Notes under the pieces: model-generated
Told to the model about the DNA's origin: nothing
Database searches by the model: none
Seen by the model: the letters and a program-made list of their open reading frames with translations, nothing else
Made by a program: the position numbers and the translations under genes
Source: Azorhizobium doebereinerae UFLA1-100
GTDB lineage: Bacteria > Pseudomonadota > Alphaproteobacteria > Rhizobiales > Xanthobacteraceae
Assembly (NCBI RefSeq): GCF_000473085.1
Contig: NZ_AXBA01000030.1
Span: forward strand, 22,083-78,649
DNA: 56,567 bases
Direction of reading: 5' to 3'
Shown here: positions 21,908 through 31,802 of the stretch, in pieces
Layout of the letters: each line of letters starts with the position of its first letter
Position numbering within the stretch: position 1 is the stretch's first letter

Positions 21908-24154
21908 ATGACCATAGCGGAGCGCTTCGCGACCGATCTCATCCTTGATGAGGGCGCGCTCAAGGCCCTGGTTGACGGGCGGCACGGCGATCCGTTCGGC
22001 CTTCTCGGGCCGCATCGCCTGGAAGGCGGAACGGTGGTGCGCACCTTCCAGCCGGGCGCCCGCGCCGTGGAGGTTCTGGAAGGCGGCTCGGGCCGCGCGC
22101 TGATGCCGCTCCAGCAGGTCCATCCCGCCGGCGTGTTCGCCGGGCGGCTGCCCGAGCGCACCGCGGCGCGCGGTCGCGCCGACGCGATGCCGCACTACGT
22201 GCTCGCGATCACATGGCCCGACGGCAGCATCCAGGAGACCGAGGATCCCTACTCCTTCGCCCCGCTGCTCGGAGAACTCGACCTCTATCTGCTGGCGGAA
22301 GGGACCCATCTTGGCATCTCCGAGGTGCTGGGGGCCCATGCCACCACGGTCGAGGGCGTTCCCGGCGTGCGCTTCGCCGTCTGGGCGCCCAACGCGCGGC
22401 GCGTTTCGGTGGTCGGGGAGTTCAACGGCTGGGATGGAAGGCGCCACCCCATGCGCCATCGCCACGCGGGCGGCATCTGGGAGCTGTTCCTGCCCCGCCT
22501 CGGCCCCGGCACGCGCTACAAATACGAGATCATCGCCCGCGACGGCACGCCACTGCCGCTGAAGGCCGATCCCGTCGCGCGGGCGGCGGAGCTGCCGCCC
22601 GCCACCGCCTCCATCGTCGCCGATCCCACGCCCTTCCACTGGAGCGATGCGGCATGGATGGCCGGGCGCGCCGAGCGCCAGTCGGCCGAGGCGCCGCTCT
22701 CCATCTACGAGGTGCATCCCGGCTCGTGGATGCGCGTCCACGAGGACGGCTGGCGCAGCCCGGACTGGGCAGAGCTGGGCGACCGCCTCATCCCCTATGC
22801 CGCCGAGATGGGCTTTACCCATATTGAGCTAATGCCCATCATGGAGCATCCCTTCGGCGGCTCCTGGGGCTACCAGCCGCTCGGCATGTTTGCCCCCACC
22901 TCCCGCTTCGGCACGCCGCACGCCTTCGCCCGCTTTATCGACCGTTGCCACGAGGCCGGCATCGGCGTGCTGCTGGATTGGGTTCCGGCGCACTTCCCCA
23001 GCGATGCGCACGGCCTCGCCCGGTTCGACGGAACGGCGCTCTACGAACATGCGGACCCCCGGGAAGGCTTCCACCACGACTGGAATACGCTGATCTACAA
23101 TTTCGGACGCTCGGAGGTTTCCGGCTTCCTCGTGGCGAGCGCGCTGGAATGGCTGCGGCACTTCCATATCGACGGGCTGCGGGTCGATGCGGTGGCCTCG
23201 ATGCTGTACCGCGACTATTCCCGCAAGCCCGGTGAATGGGTGCCGAACATCCATGGCGGACGGGAGAATCTGGAGGCTGTCGCCTTCCTGCGGCGGCTCA
23301 ACGACGTGGTCCATATGGAAGCGCCCGGAGCCATCGTCATCGCCGAGGAGAGCACCGCCTGGCCGGGCGTGACGGCGCCGGTTGAGGTCGGCGGGCTGGG
23401 CTTCTCCTTCAAGTGGAACATGGGGTGGATGCACGACACCCTGCGCTACATCGGCCATGAGAGCATTCACCGCCGCTATCATCACCACGACATGACGTTC
23501 GGCCTCGTCTACGCCTTCTCCGAGCGCTTCATCCTGCCGATCTCCCATGACGAGGTGGTGCACGGCAAGGGCTCGCTGCTGGCCCGCATGCCGGGCGACG
23601 AATGGCAGCGCATGGCCAACATGCGCGCCTATCTCGGCTTCATGTGGGGCCACCCTGGCAAGAAGCTGCTGTTCATGGGCTGCGAGATCGCCCAGCCGCA
23701 CGAATGGAACCACGACGGCGAGATCGCCTGGGACCTGCTGGACCAGCCGTTCCACCGCGGCATGCAGAAGTTGGTGCGCGACCTCAACGCCTGCTATGCG
23801 GCGCACCCCGCCCTTCATCGGCGCGACGCCACGCCGGACGGCTTCGCCTGGATCGTCGGCGACGACGTGGACAATTCGGTCTTCGCCTTCTTCCGTCTCG
23901 CACCGGACGCCCCGCCGGTGCTGGTGGTCAGCAACATGACGCCGGTGCCGCGCCAAGCCTATCGCATCGGCGTGCCGGTGGGCGGCTGGTGGGCCGAAGC
24001 GGTGAATACGGATGCCGGCGATTACGGCGGCGCCGGAATGGGCAACCTGGGCGGCATCGCGGCGGATGCGCAGGAGAGCCACGGCCAACCGCACAGCCTC
24101 GTCCTCACTCTGCCGCCGCTCTCGACCCTGTTCCTGACACCACAGGTGTCATGA
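21908..24154 (+). CDS. glgB: 1,4-alpha-glucan branching enzyme GlgB
   Basis: This 748-residue enzyme cuts alpha-1,4 chains and re-attaches them through alpha-1,6 bonds, branching the glucan made by GlgE. An N1 and a CBM48 domain (about 1-230, including [21 protein letters not shown]) precede the GH13 barrel with [18 protein letters not shown]. Catalytic residues are D427 (LRVDAVASM), E480 ([10 protein letters not shown]) and D548 ([12 protein letters not shown]). Length is normal for the long bacterial form. ATG 21908 is preferred because the conserved protein begins there, 55 bases after treS. It sits 10 bases before glgX. Confidence 0.95.
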   Translation: MTIAERFATDLILDEGALKALVDGRHGDPFGLLGPHRLEGGTVVRTFQPGARAVEVLEGGSGRALMPLQQVHPAGVFAGRLPERTAARGRADAMPHYVLAITWPDGSIQETEDPYSFAPLLGELDLYLLAEGTHLGISEVLGAHATTVEGVPGVRFAVWAPNARRVSVVGEFNGWDGRRHPMRHRHAGGIWELFLPRLGPGTRYKYEIIARDGTPLPLKADPVARAAELPPATASIVADPTPFHWSDAAWMAGRAERQSAEAPLSIYEVHPGSWMRVHEDGWRSPDWAELGDRLIPYAAEMGFTHIELMPIMEHPFGGSWGYQPLGMFAPTSRFGTPHAFARFIDRCHEAGIGVLLDWVPAHFPSDAHGLARFDGTALYEHADPREGFHHDWNTLIYNFGRSEVSGFLVASALEWLRHFHIDGLRVDAVASMLYRDYSRKPGEWVPNIHGGRENLEAVAFLRRLNDVVHMEAPGAIVIAEESTAWPGVTAPVEVGGLGFSFKWNMGWMHDTLRYIGHESIHRRYHHHDMTFGLVYAFSERFILPISHDEVVHGKGSLLARMPGDEWQRMANMRAYLGFMWGHPGKKLLFMGCEIAQPHEWNHDGEIAWDLLDQPFHRGMQKLVRDLNACYAAHPALHRRDATPDGFAWIVGDDVDNSVFAFFRLAPDAPPVLVVSNMTPVPRQAYRIGVPVGGWWAEAVNTDAGDYGGAGMGNLGGIAADAQESHGQPHSLVLTLPPLSTLFLTPQVS

Positions 24155-24164
24155 GAGGCGCGTC

Positions 24165-26342
24165 ATGACCATGCCGCCCATCCCCGATCGGCTGGAGAAA
24201 GGACGCCCTTACCCGATGGGCGCGACGCCGGACGGACTCGGCACGAACTTCGCCGTCTTCTCGGCCAATGCCGAGAAGATCGAGCTCTGCCTGTTCGAGC
24301 CCACCGGGCGGCGGGAGGTGGCCCGCCTCGCCCTGCCGGACTGCACCGACGAGGTATGGCACGGCTATCTTCCGGGGGCCTTCGAGGGCCTGATCTACGG
24401 CTATCGCGCGTATGGTCCGTTCGATCCCGCGCGCGGCCACAGGTTCAACCCCGCGAAGCTGCTGCTGGATCCCTACGCGAGGCAATTATCGGGACAGCTC
24501 CGCTGGTCCGACGCCCTGTTCGGCTATCGGGTGGGCGGCATGCGGGGCGATCTTTCGCTCGACCGGCGCGACAGCGCGGCCGCAATGCCCAAGGGCATGG
24601 TGGTGGGCAATACGGTGGATTGGGGTGATGACCGCGCGCCCGATGTCGCATGGTCGGACACCGTGATCTACGAGACGCACGTGCGCGGCCTGACCATGCG
24701 TCGCAGCGATGTGAGACCTCACGAGCGCGGCACCTTCTCGGCGCTCGGCAGCCCCCGCATCATTGACCATCTGCTCAAGCTCGGCATCACCAGCGTCGAG
24801 CTGATGCCGATCCACGCTTTCTTGCAGGAGCGCTTCCTGCTGGAGAAGGGGCTGCGCAACTATTGGGGCTATTCGACCCTCGCCTTCTTCGCCCCCGAGC
24901 CCTCGTTCCTCTCCACGGGCTCGCTGCACGAGTTGCGGGCCGCCATCCGGCGCCTGCACGCGGCTGGCATCGAGGTGATCCTGGACGTGGTGTACAACCA
25001 CACCTGCGAGGGCAATGAGCTCGGCCCCACGCTGTCGTTCCGCGGCCTCGACAATGCCAGCTACTACCGCCTCGTCCCCGGAGACGAGCGCTACTACATC
25101 AACGACACCGGCTGCGGCAACACGGTGAACCTCTCCCATCCGCGCGTGCTGCAGATGGTGATGGACAGCCTGCGCTACTGGGCCACGGCCTTTCGCGTGG
25201 ATGGGTTTCGCTTCGACCTCGGGGTCACGCTGGGCCGGGAAGGCAATGGCTTCGATCCCGGCTCCGGCTTCTTCGACGTCATCCGCCAGGACCCGGTGCT
25301 CTCGCGCTGCAAGCTGATTGCCGAGCCCTGGGACATCGGACCGGACGGCTACCAGCTCGGCTGCCTGCCACCGGGTTTTGCGGAGTGGAATGACAGTTTC
25401 CGCGACGGCGTGCGCCGCTTCTGGCGGGGAGAGGAAGGCCAGCGCGGTAATCTCGCGGCGCGCCTGTCCGGATCGGGCGAGCTGTTCGATCGCCGCTTCC
25501 GCAAGCCGTGGGCCTCGATCAATTACGTCGCCTCCCACGACGGCTTCACGCTGGCCGATCTCGTTGCCTACGAGTACAAGCACAATCTGGCCAATGGCGA
25601 GGACAATCGCGACGGGCACGACGGCAATTACAGCGCGAACTGGGGCGAGGAGGGCCCGAGCCCGGACCTGGCCATCCAGGAGACACGCGCGCGCGTCGCC
25701 CGCGCCATGCTGGCGACCGTCTTCTTCTCCCACGGCACGCCCATGCTGCTGGCAGGCGACGAATTCTCCCGCACGCAGAGAGGCAACAACAATGCCTACT
25801 GCCAGGACAACGACATCTCCTGGGTGGACTGGGAGCAGGCGCAGGCGCCACAGGGCCGCAGCCTCACCGCCTTCGTCGCGCGGCTGAACGAGATCCGCGG
25901 CCGCTACCCCATCCTCCGCGCTCCGCGCTTCCTGCATGGGCATGAAGCGCTCAGCGAGAGCCTGCGCGACATCGGCTGGTTCGACGAGACCGGCGCCGAG
26001 CTGGCGGGCGAGGGATGGCATGCGGACGGGGGGCAGACGTTGGCCCTGCGCCGTGCCGGCCGCACCCCCACGGGCGGGTTCGACATCCTCCTCCTGCTGC
26101 TCAACGGGCGACCGCATCCCGTTTCCTTCACCCTGCCCGAACCCGTGCTCACCTGGCGCCTCCTGGTGGACAGCGCTGCGGGCGTCGTTCCCGAGGAGCG
26201 GGGCATCGTCGGGCAGACCGCCGTGGAAGGCCGCAGCGTGCGGCTCCTCGCCGCCCATATGGCACCCCACGCCGCGCCCTCTCCGGCGCCCCGCCCGGCC
26301 GCATCGCCCGCATGGCCGCCACCCACCAGATCGGACTTCTGA
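24165..26342 (+). CDS. glgX: Glycogen debranching enzyme GlgX (isoamylase type)
   Basis: This 725-residue debranching enzyme hydrolyses alpha-1,6 branches of short outer chains. The CBM48 domain (about 12-120: PYPMGATPDGLGTNFAVFS) is followed by a GH13_11 barrel with VYNHTCEGNELGPTLSFRG. Catalytic residues are D351 (GFRFDLGV), E387 (IAEPWDIG) and D459 (ASHDGFTL). The last 25 residues are a Pro/Ala-rich tail outside the conserved fold. GlgX usually feeds linear maltodextrins to MalQ and TreY, which follow in the operon. Confidence 0.94.
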   Translation: MTMPPIPDRLEKGRPYPMGATPDGLGTNFAVFSANAEKIELCLFEPTGRREVARLALPDCTDEVWHGYLPGAFEGLIYGYRAYGPFDPARGHRFNPAKLLLDPYARQLSGQLRWSDALFGYRVGGMRGDLSLDRRDSAAAMPKGMVVGNTVDWGDDRAPDVAWSDTVIYETHVRGLTMRRSDVRPHERGTFSALGSPRIIDHLLKLGITSVELMPIHAFLQERFLLEKGLRNYWGYSTLAFFAPEPSFLSTGSLHELRAAIRRLHAAGIEVILDVVYNHTCEGNELGPTLSFRGLDNASYYRLVPGDERYYINDTGCGNTVNLSHPRVLQMVMDSLRYWATAFRVDGFRFDLGVTLGREGNGFDPGSGFFDVIRQDPVLSRCKLIAEPWDIGPDGYQLGCLPPGFAEWNDSFRDGVRRFWRGEEGQRGNLAARLSGSGELFDRRFRKPWASINYVASHDGFTLADLVAYEYKHNLANGEDNRDGHDGNYSANWGEEGPSPDLAIQETRARVARAMLATVFFSHGTPMLLAGDEFSRTQRGNNNAYCQDNDISWVDWEQAQAPQGRSLTAFVARLNEIRGRYPILRAPRFLHGHEALSESLRDIGWFDETGAELAGEGWHADGGQTLALRRAGRTPTGGFDILLLLLNGRPHPVSFTLPEPVLTWRLLVDSAAGVVPEERGIVGQTAVEGRSVRLLAAHMAPHAAPSPAPRPAASPAWPPPTRSDF

Positions 26343-26349
26343 GAACGCC

Positions 26350-28467
26350 ATGGACGACAGCCTTCGCGACCTCGCTCGTGCCGCCTGTGTCTCCCCCACC
26401 TGGCACGACGCGTTCGGACGCCTCCAGACGGTGCCGGCCGAAGCCTTGCGCACCATCCTCGCCGCGCTCGGTCTGCCAGCAGGCTCGCCCGGAGATCTCT
26501 CCGACAGCCTCGCCCGCGCCCGCCAGGGCGCGGCGTCAACCCCGCCTCTCGTGACGGCAGACGCCGGCGCGCCGGTGCGCGTCCCCCTGCCCGACGCCGA
26601 CGGGCGTGTGCGATGGCACGTCACACTCGATGGCGGCGGCGTGGTGGAGGGAGAGACGGATGTGGAGAGGGGAAGCCTGCTGCTGCCCGCCCTCGACATG
26701 CCCGGCTACCACACCCTGGAGGCGGGCGGAACGCGCTGCACGCTCGCGGTGGCGCCGGCATGCTGCTTCGACATCGGCGACGCCACGGCGCAGGCCGACC
26801 CGCGCCTCTGGGGCCTCGCGGTCCAGCTCTATGCGCTGCGCCGGCAGGGCAAGGAAGGGGCCGGCGACGGCGGCATCGGCGACTTCACCGCCCTCGCCGA
26901 TTTTGCCCGCGGCGCAGCGGCGCAAGGCGCCTCCGCCCTGGTGCTCAGCCCCGTCCATGCCTCCTTCTCAGCGGACATTCGTCATTTCAGCCCCTATGCG
27001 CCGTCGAGCCGCCTGTTCCTGAATGCGCTGCATGCGGACCCTGCCGCCCTGTTCGGCCCCGCAGCGACTGCCGCCGCCATCGCCGCCCTTGGCCTGTCGG
27101 AGCCCCTCTCCCGCTTCGCCCAGGCCGAAGCCGTGCCATGGCAGCCGGCGGGAGATGCCCGGCTCGCCATATTCCGCCGGCTCTACGAGACCGAGCTGCC
27201 CCTCCGTCCTGACCTTGAGGCGGACCTGGCAGCCTTCCGCGCCGCGGGCGGGGAGCCGCTGGAGGACCACGCCCGGTTCGAGGCCCTGCATGCCAGGATG
27301 TTCGGAGCCGATCCGGGCAAGTGGCATTGGCACACATGGCCGGAAGGCTTCCGCGATCCGCGCGGCGCGGCGGTCGCCGCCTTTGCCCGCAAGAGCGCGG
27401 CGGAGGTCGGTTTCCATGCCTTCCTGCAATGGGCCGCGGCGCGGGGGCTCGCGGACGCCCAGGCGGCGGCGCGGGCGGCGGGCATGCCCATCGGCCTCAT
27501 CAGCGACCTCGCCGTGGGCAGCGACGGCGGCGGCAGCCAGGCCTGGAGCCGCCAGCAGGACATGCTCATCGGCCTGTCCATCGGTGCGCCTCCGGATCTT
27601 CTGAATTCCATCGGGCAGGCCTGGGGCCTCGCCGCCTTCTCGCCGCGCGCCATGGTGGAGACCGGGTTCCGGTCCTTCATCGACATGCTGCGCGCCGCCA
27701 TGGCCCATGCGGGCGGGGTGCGCATCGACCACATCATGGGATTGATGCGGCTATGGATGGTACCCGACGGGGCCAAGCCCTCGGAAGGCGCCTATCTCGC
27801 CTATCCGTTCGATGACCTGGAACGTCTCGTCGCGCTGGAATCCCTGCGCCATCGGACCATCGTCACCGGCGAGGACCTCGGCACCGTGCCGGAGGGCTTC
27901 CGGGAGCGGCTGGCCCGGCGGCACATCCTCGGCATGCAGGTGCTGTGGTTCGAGCGCGACGCCGCGCGCTACACGCCGGCGGCCGATTATGCGGCCGCCT
28001 CCATCGCCGTGACCGGCACCCACGACCTGCCCACCGTCGCCGGCTGGTGGCGCGGGCGCGACATCGACTGGCGCACACCGCTGGGGCTGCTGGGCGAGAA
28101 TATCGACGCGCCGCAGGCCAGAAGTGACCGCGAGGCCGACCGCGAGGCCCTGTGGTCCGCCATCGGCGCGGGTGCCCGTCCGGCGGCCGACGACCCCGCG
28201 CCGGTGCTCGACGCCGCCTTGCGCTTCATCGGCCGCACCCCCGCCCCGCTCGTGGTCATCCCCGTCGAGGACGCCCTCGGCCTCGTGGAGCAGCCGAACC
28301 TGCCGGGAACGGTGGACGAGCATCCGAACTGGCGGCGCCGCCTGTCGGCCACGGGGGCCGAACTGCTCGATGCGGCGGATGTGAAGGCACGGCTTGCCGC
28401 GCTCGACGACGCACGCCGCGATGGCCGGTCCGCCGCGGCCGGCGGCCAGCACAGGAGACATGCGTGA
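26350..28467 (+). CDS. malQ: 4-alpha-glucanotransferase MalQ (amylomaltase)
   Basis: This 705-residue disproportionating enzyme (GH77) moves glucan segments between maltodextrins and releases glucose. An N-terminal domain (about 1-150) precedes the barrel. Catalytic residues are D460 (VRIDHIMGLMRLW), E508 (TGEDLGTVP) and D559 (GTHDLPTVAGWW). It starts 7 bases after glgX and its stop overlaps the GTG start of treY by 4 bases (GTGA), so it is firmly part of the operon. It likely reworks the short chains released by GlgX into lengths usable by TreY. Confidence 0.94.
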   Translation: MDDSLRDLARAACVSPTWHDAFGRLQTVPAEALRTILAALGLPAGSPGDLSDSLARARQGAASTPPLVTADAGAPVRVPLPDADGRVRWHVTLDGGGVVEGETDVERGSLLLPALDMPGYHTLEAGGTRCTLAVAPACCFDIGDATAQADPRLWGLAVQLYALRRQGKEGAGDGGIGDFTALADFARGAAAQGASALVLSPVHASFSADIRHFSPYAPSSRLFLNALHADPAALFGPAATAAAIAALGLSEPLSRFAQAEAVPWQPAGDARLAIFRRLYETELPLRPDLEADLAAFRAAGGEPLEDHARFEALHARMFGADPGKWHWHTWPEGFRDPRGAAVAAFARKSAAEVGFHAFLQWAAARGLADAQAAARAAGMPIGLISDLAVGSDGGGSQAWSRQQDMLIGLSIGAPPDLLNSIGQAWGLAAFSPRAMVETGFRSFIDMLRAAMAHAGGVRIDHIMGLMRLWMVPDGAKPSEGAYLAYPFDDLERLVALESLRHRTIVTGEDLGTVPEGFRERLARRHILGMQVLWFERDAARYTPAADYAAASIAVTGTHDLPTVAGWWRGRDIDWRTPLGLLGENIDAPQARSDREADREALWSAIGAGARPAADDPAPVLDAALRFIGRTPAPLVVIPVEDALGLVEQPNLPGTVDEHPNWRRRLSATGAELLDAADVKARLAALDDARRDGRSAAAGGQHRRHA

Positions 28468-31265
28468 TCCCTCCCCGCGCCACCGTCAGGCTGCAATTCC
28501 ATAAGGCCTTCCCGCTGGATGCCGCGATCCCCCTGCTCGACTATTTCCAGGCGCTCGGCATCAGCCACATTTATTCCTCGCCCCTGCTCACCTCCCGCAT
28601 CGGGTCGGGACATGGCTATGACACGGTGGACCACACCTCCCTCGACCCGGAAACCGGCGGGGAGGAAGCCTTGCGCCGCCTCGTGGCCGCGCTGCGGCTG
28701 CGCGGCATGGGGCTGATCCTCGACATCGTGCCCAACCACATGGGCGTGGGCGGCGGCGACAATCGCGTGTGGCTCGACGTGCTGGAATGGGGCCGGGCCA
28801 GCGCTTACGCTGAGGTCTTCGACGTGGACTGGGCCCCCGCCGACCCGCAGCTCGCCGGCAAACTGCTCGCTCCCTTCCTCGACCGCCCCTATGGCGTGGC
28901 GCTTTCCGCCGGGGCGCTGCAACTCACCTATGACGCGGCACGCGGCACGTTCCATGTCTCCCACCACGAGCACGTCTTTCCCATCTGCCCGCTGAACTAT
29001 GCCGAAGTGCTGGCCGCCGCCGAACTGCCCGCCCTGACCGAGGCGCGGCTGCTGTTCGAGGAGATCGCCGCCACGCCCGCCCCCCATCCCGACCGGGTGG
29101 CGAGCGCCCAGGCGCGGCTTGCCCAAGCCGTCGCCGACGCCGGCGGCCCCGACCTCCTCGCCCCCCTCATCGCGGCTTTCGACGCCCGCACCGAGGATGG
29201 CAAGGCCCGCCTCCATGCCCTTCTGGAACGCCAGAACTACCGCCTCGCATGGTGGCGGACGGCGAACGACGACCTGAACTGGCGGCGCTTCTTCGACATC
29301 ACCGGGCTCGCCGGCGTGAAGGTCGAGCGCGCTGACGTATTCGACCAGACCCACGCGCTCATCTTCCGGCTCTATGCCGAAGGGCTCATCGACGGCCTGC
29401 GCATCGACCATGTGGACGGCATCGCCGATCCCGGTGCCTATTGCCAGCGGCTGCGCCGCCAGCTTGAGAGCCTGGACGCCGGCCGGCCGGAGGACCTGCC
29501 CCCCGCCGGCTATGTGGTGGTGGAGAAGATCCTCCATCCGGGCGAGGTGCTGCCCGCCGACTGGCCGGTGGAAGGCACCACCGGATATGATTTCATGGAC
29601 GAAGCCGCAGCCGTGCTGCACGACCCCGCGGGAGCGGCAGCGCTGACCGCCATCTGGCAGGATGCCTCCGGCGAGCGGGCGCCCTATGCGGCACAGCTCG
29701 AAGCAGCGCGGCGCCAGATCCTGCGCGAGGGCTTCGGCGCCGAGATGCAGACCGCCACCCGTTCGGTGCACCAACTCGCCCGCAGCGATCTCGACACGCG
29801 CGACATCACCGAGGCGGCGCTGCGCCGGGTGCTCAATGAGCTGGTGATCGCCTTCCCGGTCTATCGTTCCTATGTCACCGCGCAGGGTCGCACGGCGCAG
29901 GACGTCACCTTCCTCGGGCATGCGGCGGAGGACGCACGCAAGAGGCTGCCGCCCATCGATCATCCGGTGCTGGACCTGCTGTGGCGCTGGGTGAGCGGCG
30001 AAGCCCCGAAGGCGACCGGCGACATCTGGCAGGCCGGCACGCGGGACTATGCGCTGGCGAAATTCCAGCAGCTCACCGCGCCCATCGCGGCCAAGTCCAT
30101 GGAGGACACGCTGTTCTACCGCTATGGCCGGCTGCTTTCGCGCAACGAGGTGGGTTCCGACCCACAGCATCTCGCCATGACGCCGGACGAATTCCACGCG
30201 CAGATGGCGCGGCGCGCGCAGACCCATCCGCACGCCATGCTCGCCACCGCCACCCACGACCATAAGCGCGGCGAGGACGCCCGCCTGCGCCTCGCGGTCC
30301 TGAGCGAACTGCCGCATGTCTGGTGCGACGTTCTCGATGCGCTGATGGCGCAGGCCGCGCCGTTCCGCTCCGAGCTGGCGGGAGGGCCAGCCCCCAGCGC
30401 GGCCGACGAGATCATGCTGTATCAGACCCTCATCGGCGCCTGGCCGCACATGCTGGCTCCCGATGACGCTGCGGGCACCGACGCGCTGTGCGCGCGGGTG
30501 GCCGAATGGCAGCTCAAGGCCCTCCGCGAAGCCAAGAAGCGCACCAATTGGGTGTTCCCGAACGATGCCTATGAGGCCGCTTGCCGTGATTTTCTTGATG
30601 CCTTGCTCAAGAGAGAGGACGGCGCTCCCGCCCGGCGGACCCTCGCGGATTTCGCCGCCCGCATCGGCGTTGCCGGCGCGCTCAACAGCCTGTCACAGAT
30701 CGCACTGAAATATGCCGGGCCCGGCGTGCCCGACCTCTATCAGGGCACGGAATTCTGGGACCTCAGCCTCGTCGATCCCGACAACCGCCGCCCGGTGGAT
30801 TATGAGGCGCGGATGGCCGCGTTCGCCGCCGACGCCCCGCCGCAGGACCTCATGGCGCATTGGCGGGATGGCCGGATCAAGCAGGCCGTCATCGGCCGCA
30901 TGCTCGCGGCCCGTAGCGCCTGCCCCGACCTGTTCGCCTCCGGCAGCTATCGCCCTCTGGACGTGCGGGGCGCGCGCCAGGACAACGGGCTCGCCTTCGC
31001 CCGCGCGCTTGGACACGACAGCCTCATCGTCCTCGTCTCGCGGCTCGCGGCGCCGTTGCTGGACGGCCAGGCCCTTCCCCACATTCCCGCCGCCGCCTGG
31101 GAAGACACGGCGGCGATGGTCCCCGGCGGTTTCGCGGGCTCGTATGTGGACGTGCTGACCGGCGGGACGAGGAGCCTGGGTGAGGGGCCGCTCGCCTTCG
31201 CCGACGGCCTCACGGCCCTGCCGGTTGCCGTGCTGCTCAGATCCCGCGCGATCGCGGCATCCTGA
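28464..31265 (+). CDS. treY: Malto-oligosyltrehalose synthase TreY
   Basis: This 933-residue GH13_26 enzyme turns the reducing-end alpha-1,4 bond of a maltodextrin into an alpha,alpha-1,1 bond, making maltooligosyl-trehalose. The start ATVRLQFHKAFPLDAAI and YSSPLLTSRIGSGHGYDTVDH are family-typical. Catalytic residues are D315 (LRIDHVDGI), E354 (VVVEKILHPGE) and D599 (TATHDHKRGED). The GTG start at 28464 overlaps the malQ stop and has GGAG about 7 bases upstream. The usual partner TreZ, which releases trehalose, is not in the operon. It is the last gene of the unit; no clear terminator follows, only the next promoter candidate. Confidence 0.95.
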   Translation: MIPPRATVRLQFHKAFPLDAAIPLLDYFQALGISHIYSSPLLTSRIGSGHGYDTVDHTSLDPETGGEEALRRLVAALRLRGMGLILDIVPNHMGVGGGDNRVWLDVLEWGRASAYAEVFDVDWAPADPQLAGKLLAPFLDRPYGVALSAGALQLTYDAARGTFHVSHHEHVFPICPLNYAEVLAAAELPALTEARLLFEEIAATPAPHPDRVASAQARLAQAVADAGGPDLLAPLIAAFDARTEDGKARLHALLERQNYRLAWWRTANDDLNWRRFFDITGLAGVKVERADVFDQTHALIFRLYAEGLIDGLRIDHVDGIADPGAYCQRLRRQLESLDAGRPEDLPPAGYVVVEKILHPGEVLPADWPVEGTTGYDFMDEAAAVLHDPAGAAALTAIWQDASGERAPYAAQLEAARRQILREGFGAEMQTATRSVHQLARSDLDTRDITEAALRRVLNELVIAFPVYRSYVTAQGRTAQDVTFLGHAAEDARKRLPPIDHPVLDLLWRWVSGEAPKATGDIWQAGTRDYALAKFQQLTAPIAAKSMEDTLFYRYGRLLSRNEVGSDPQHLAMTPDEFHAQMARRAQTHPHAMLATATHDHKRGEDARLRLAVLSELPHVWCDVLDALMAQAAPFRSELAGGPAPSAADEIMLYQTLIGAWPHMLAPDDAAGTDALCARVAEWQLKALREAKKRTNWVFPNDAYEAACRDFLDALLKREDGAPARRTLADFAARIGVAGALNSLSQIALKYAGPGVPDLYQGTEFWDLSLVDPDNRRPVDYEARMAAFAADAPPQDLMAHWRDGRIKQAVIGRMLAARSACPDLFASGSYRPLDVRGARQDNGLAFARALGHDSLIVLVSRLAAPLLDGQALPHIPAAAWEDTAAMVPGGFAGSYVDVLTGGTRSLGEGPLAFADGLTALPVAVLLRSRAIAAS

Positions 31266-31289
31266 AACCTAACCTGCGCTTTGCGCGTT
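31264..31289 (+). promoter_or_regulatory. EcfG-type promoter candidate for the small repeat protein
   Basis: GAAAC (31264-31268), 17 bases, then CGTT (31286-31289). One base of the -35 differs from GGAAC, and the -10 and spacing fit. It overlaps the treY stop codon and would give a leader of about 160 bases before the ATG at 31456. Confidence 0.35.
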
Positions 31290-31455
31290 CCCCTTGGGAT
31301 CGGCGCCGCATCGGGGTAGATTCATTCGGTCGGCACGCTCGATACGCTGCCAGCATATCGCCGTGCCGCCTCCGTTCGGCCCCGCGCCCGAACGGCGAGT
31401 TGAGCCGCAGATGCCCGAGGAAGGGTATCGCGGCGAGCAGAAACGGGAGAGTGGG

Positions 31456-31734
31456 ATGACCTCGAAGGCAGCGCGCCCCGCGCAGAACGACCAGCCCGCG
31501 AAACGGGTGGACCCGCTCGACGAGGCGCTGGCGGAGAGCTTTCCGGCCAGCGATCCGCCGGCGGCGACGAACATCACAGGCGCCGGCGCGGCGCGCGTGG
31601 ACCAGCATGCCAAGCGCGCGCACGATCAGGCGGAATCGGATCTTCTGGACGAGGCGCTCGACGAGAGCTTCCCGGCCAGCGATCCGCCTGCCGTCACCCT
31701 GAAGCACGGCAAGGATGACGCCGACCCGGCCTGA
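31456..31734 (+). CDS. Small acidic protein with two DEALxESFPASDPPA repeats
   Basis: This 92-residue soluble protein has two near-identical motifs, LDEALAESFPASDPPA (about 26-41) and LDEALDESFPASDPPA (about 68-83), joined by a charged linker. The DEAL-ESFPASDP motif occurs in many short alphaproteobacterial and betaproteobacterial proteins, usually as one copy; I know of no proven function. The ATG at 31456 has GGGAGAG upstream; ATG 31411 and an earlier in-frame start are less likely. It follows treY and precedes dps, both stress-related, and an EcfG-like promoter lies upstream. It may be a stress-induced small protein; this is inferred from context. Confidence 0.72.
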   Translation: MTSKAARPAQNDQPAKRVDPLDEALAESFPASDPPAATNITGAGAARVDQHAKRAHDQAESDLLDEALDESFPASDPPAVTLKHGKDDADPA

Positions 31735-31759
31735 TCATCTGTCATGCTGACCTGTTTGA

Positions 31760-31786
31760 AATCCCCGCCGGAAGCCGGCGGGGATT
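31760..31786. terminator. Bidirectional intrinsic terminator
   Basis: A 12-bp perfect stem, AATCCCCGCCGG/CCGGCGGGGATT, with a 3-base loop lies between the convergent repeat-protein gene and dps. T-rich sequence follows the stem on both strands (TTGCTT on plus, TCAAAC on minus after the ATT of the stem), so it can serve both transcripts. Confidence 0.85.
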
Positions 31787-31802
31787 TTGCTTATGCGCGG
31801 CC

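Noticed and set aside
24165-26342. glgX product as the missing TreZ
   Set aside because: The protein has the GlgX/isoamylase N-terminus (PYPMGATPDGLGTNFAVFS) and VYNHTCEGNE motif, and lacks TreZ-type sequence, so it is a debranching enzyme.
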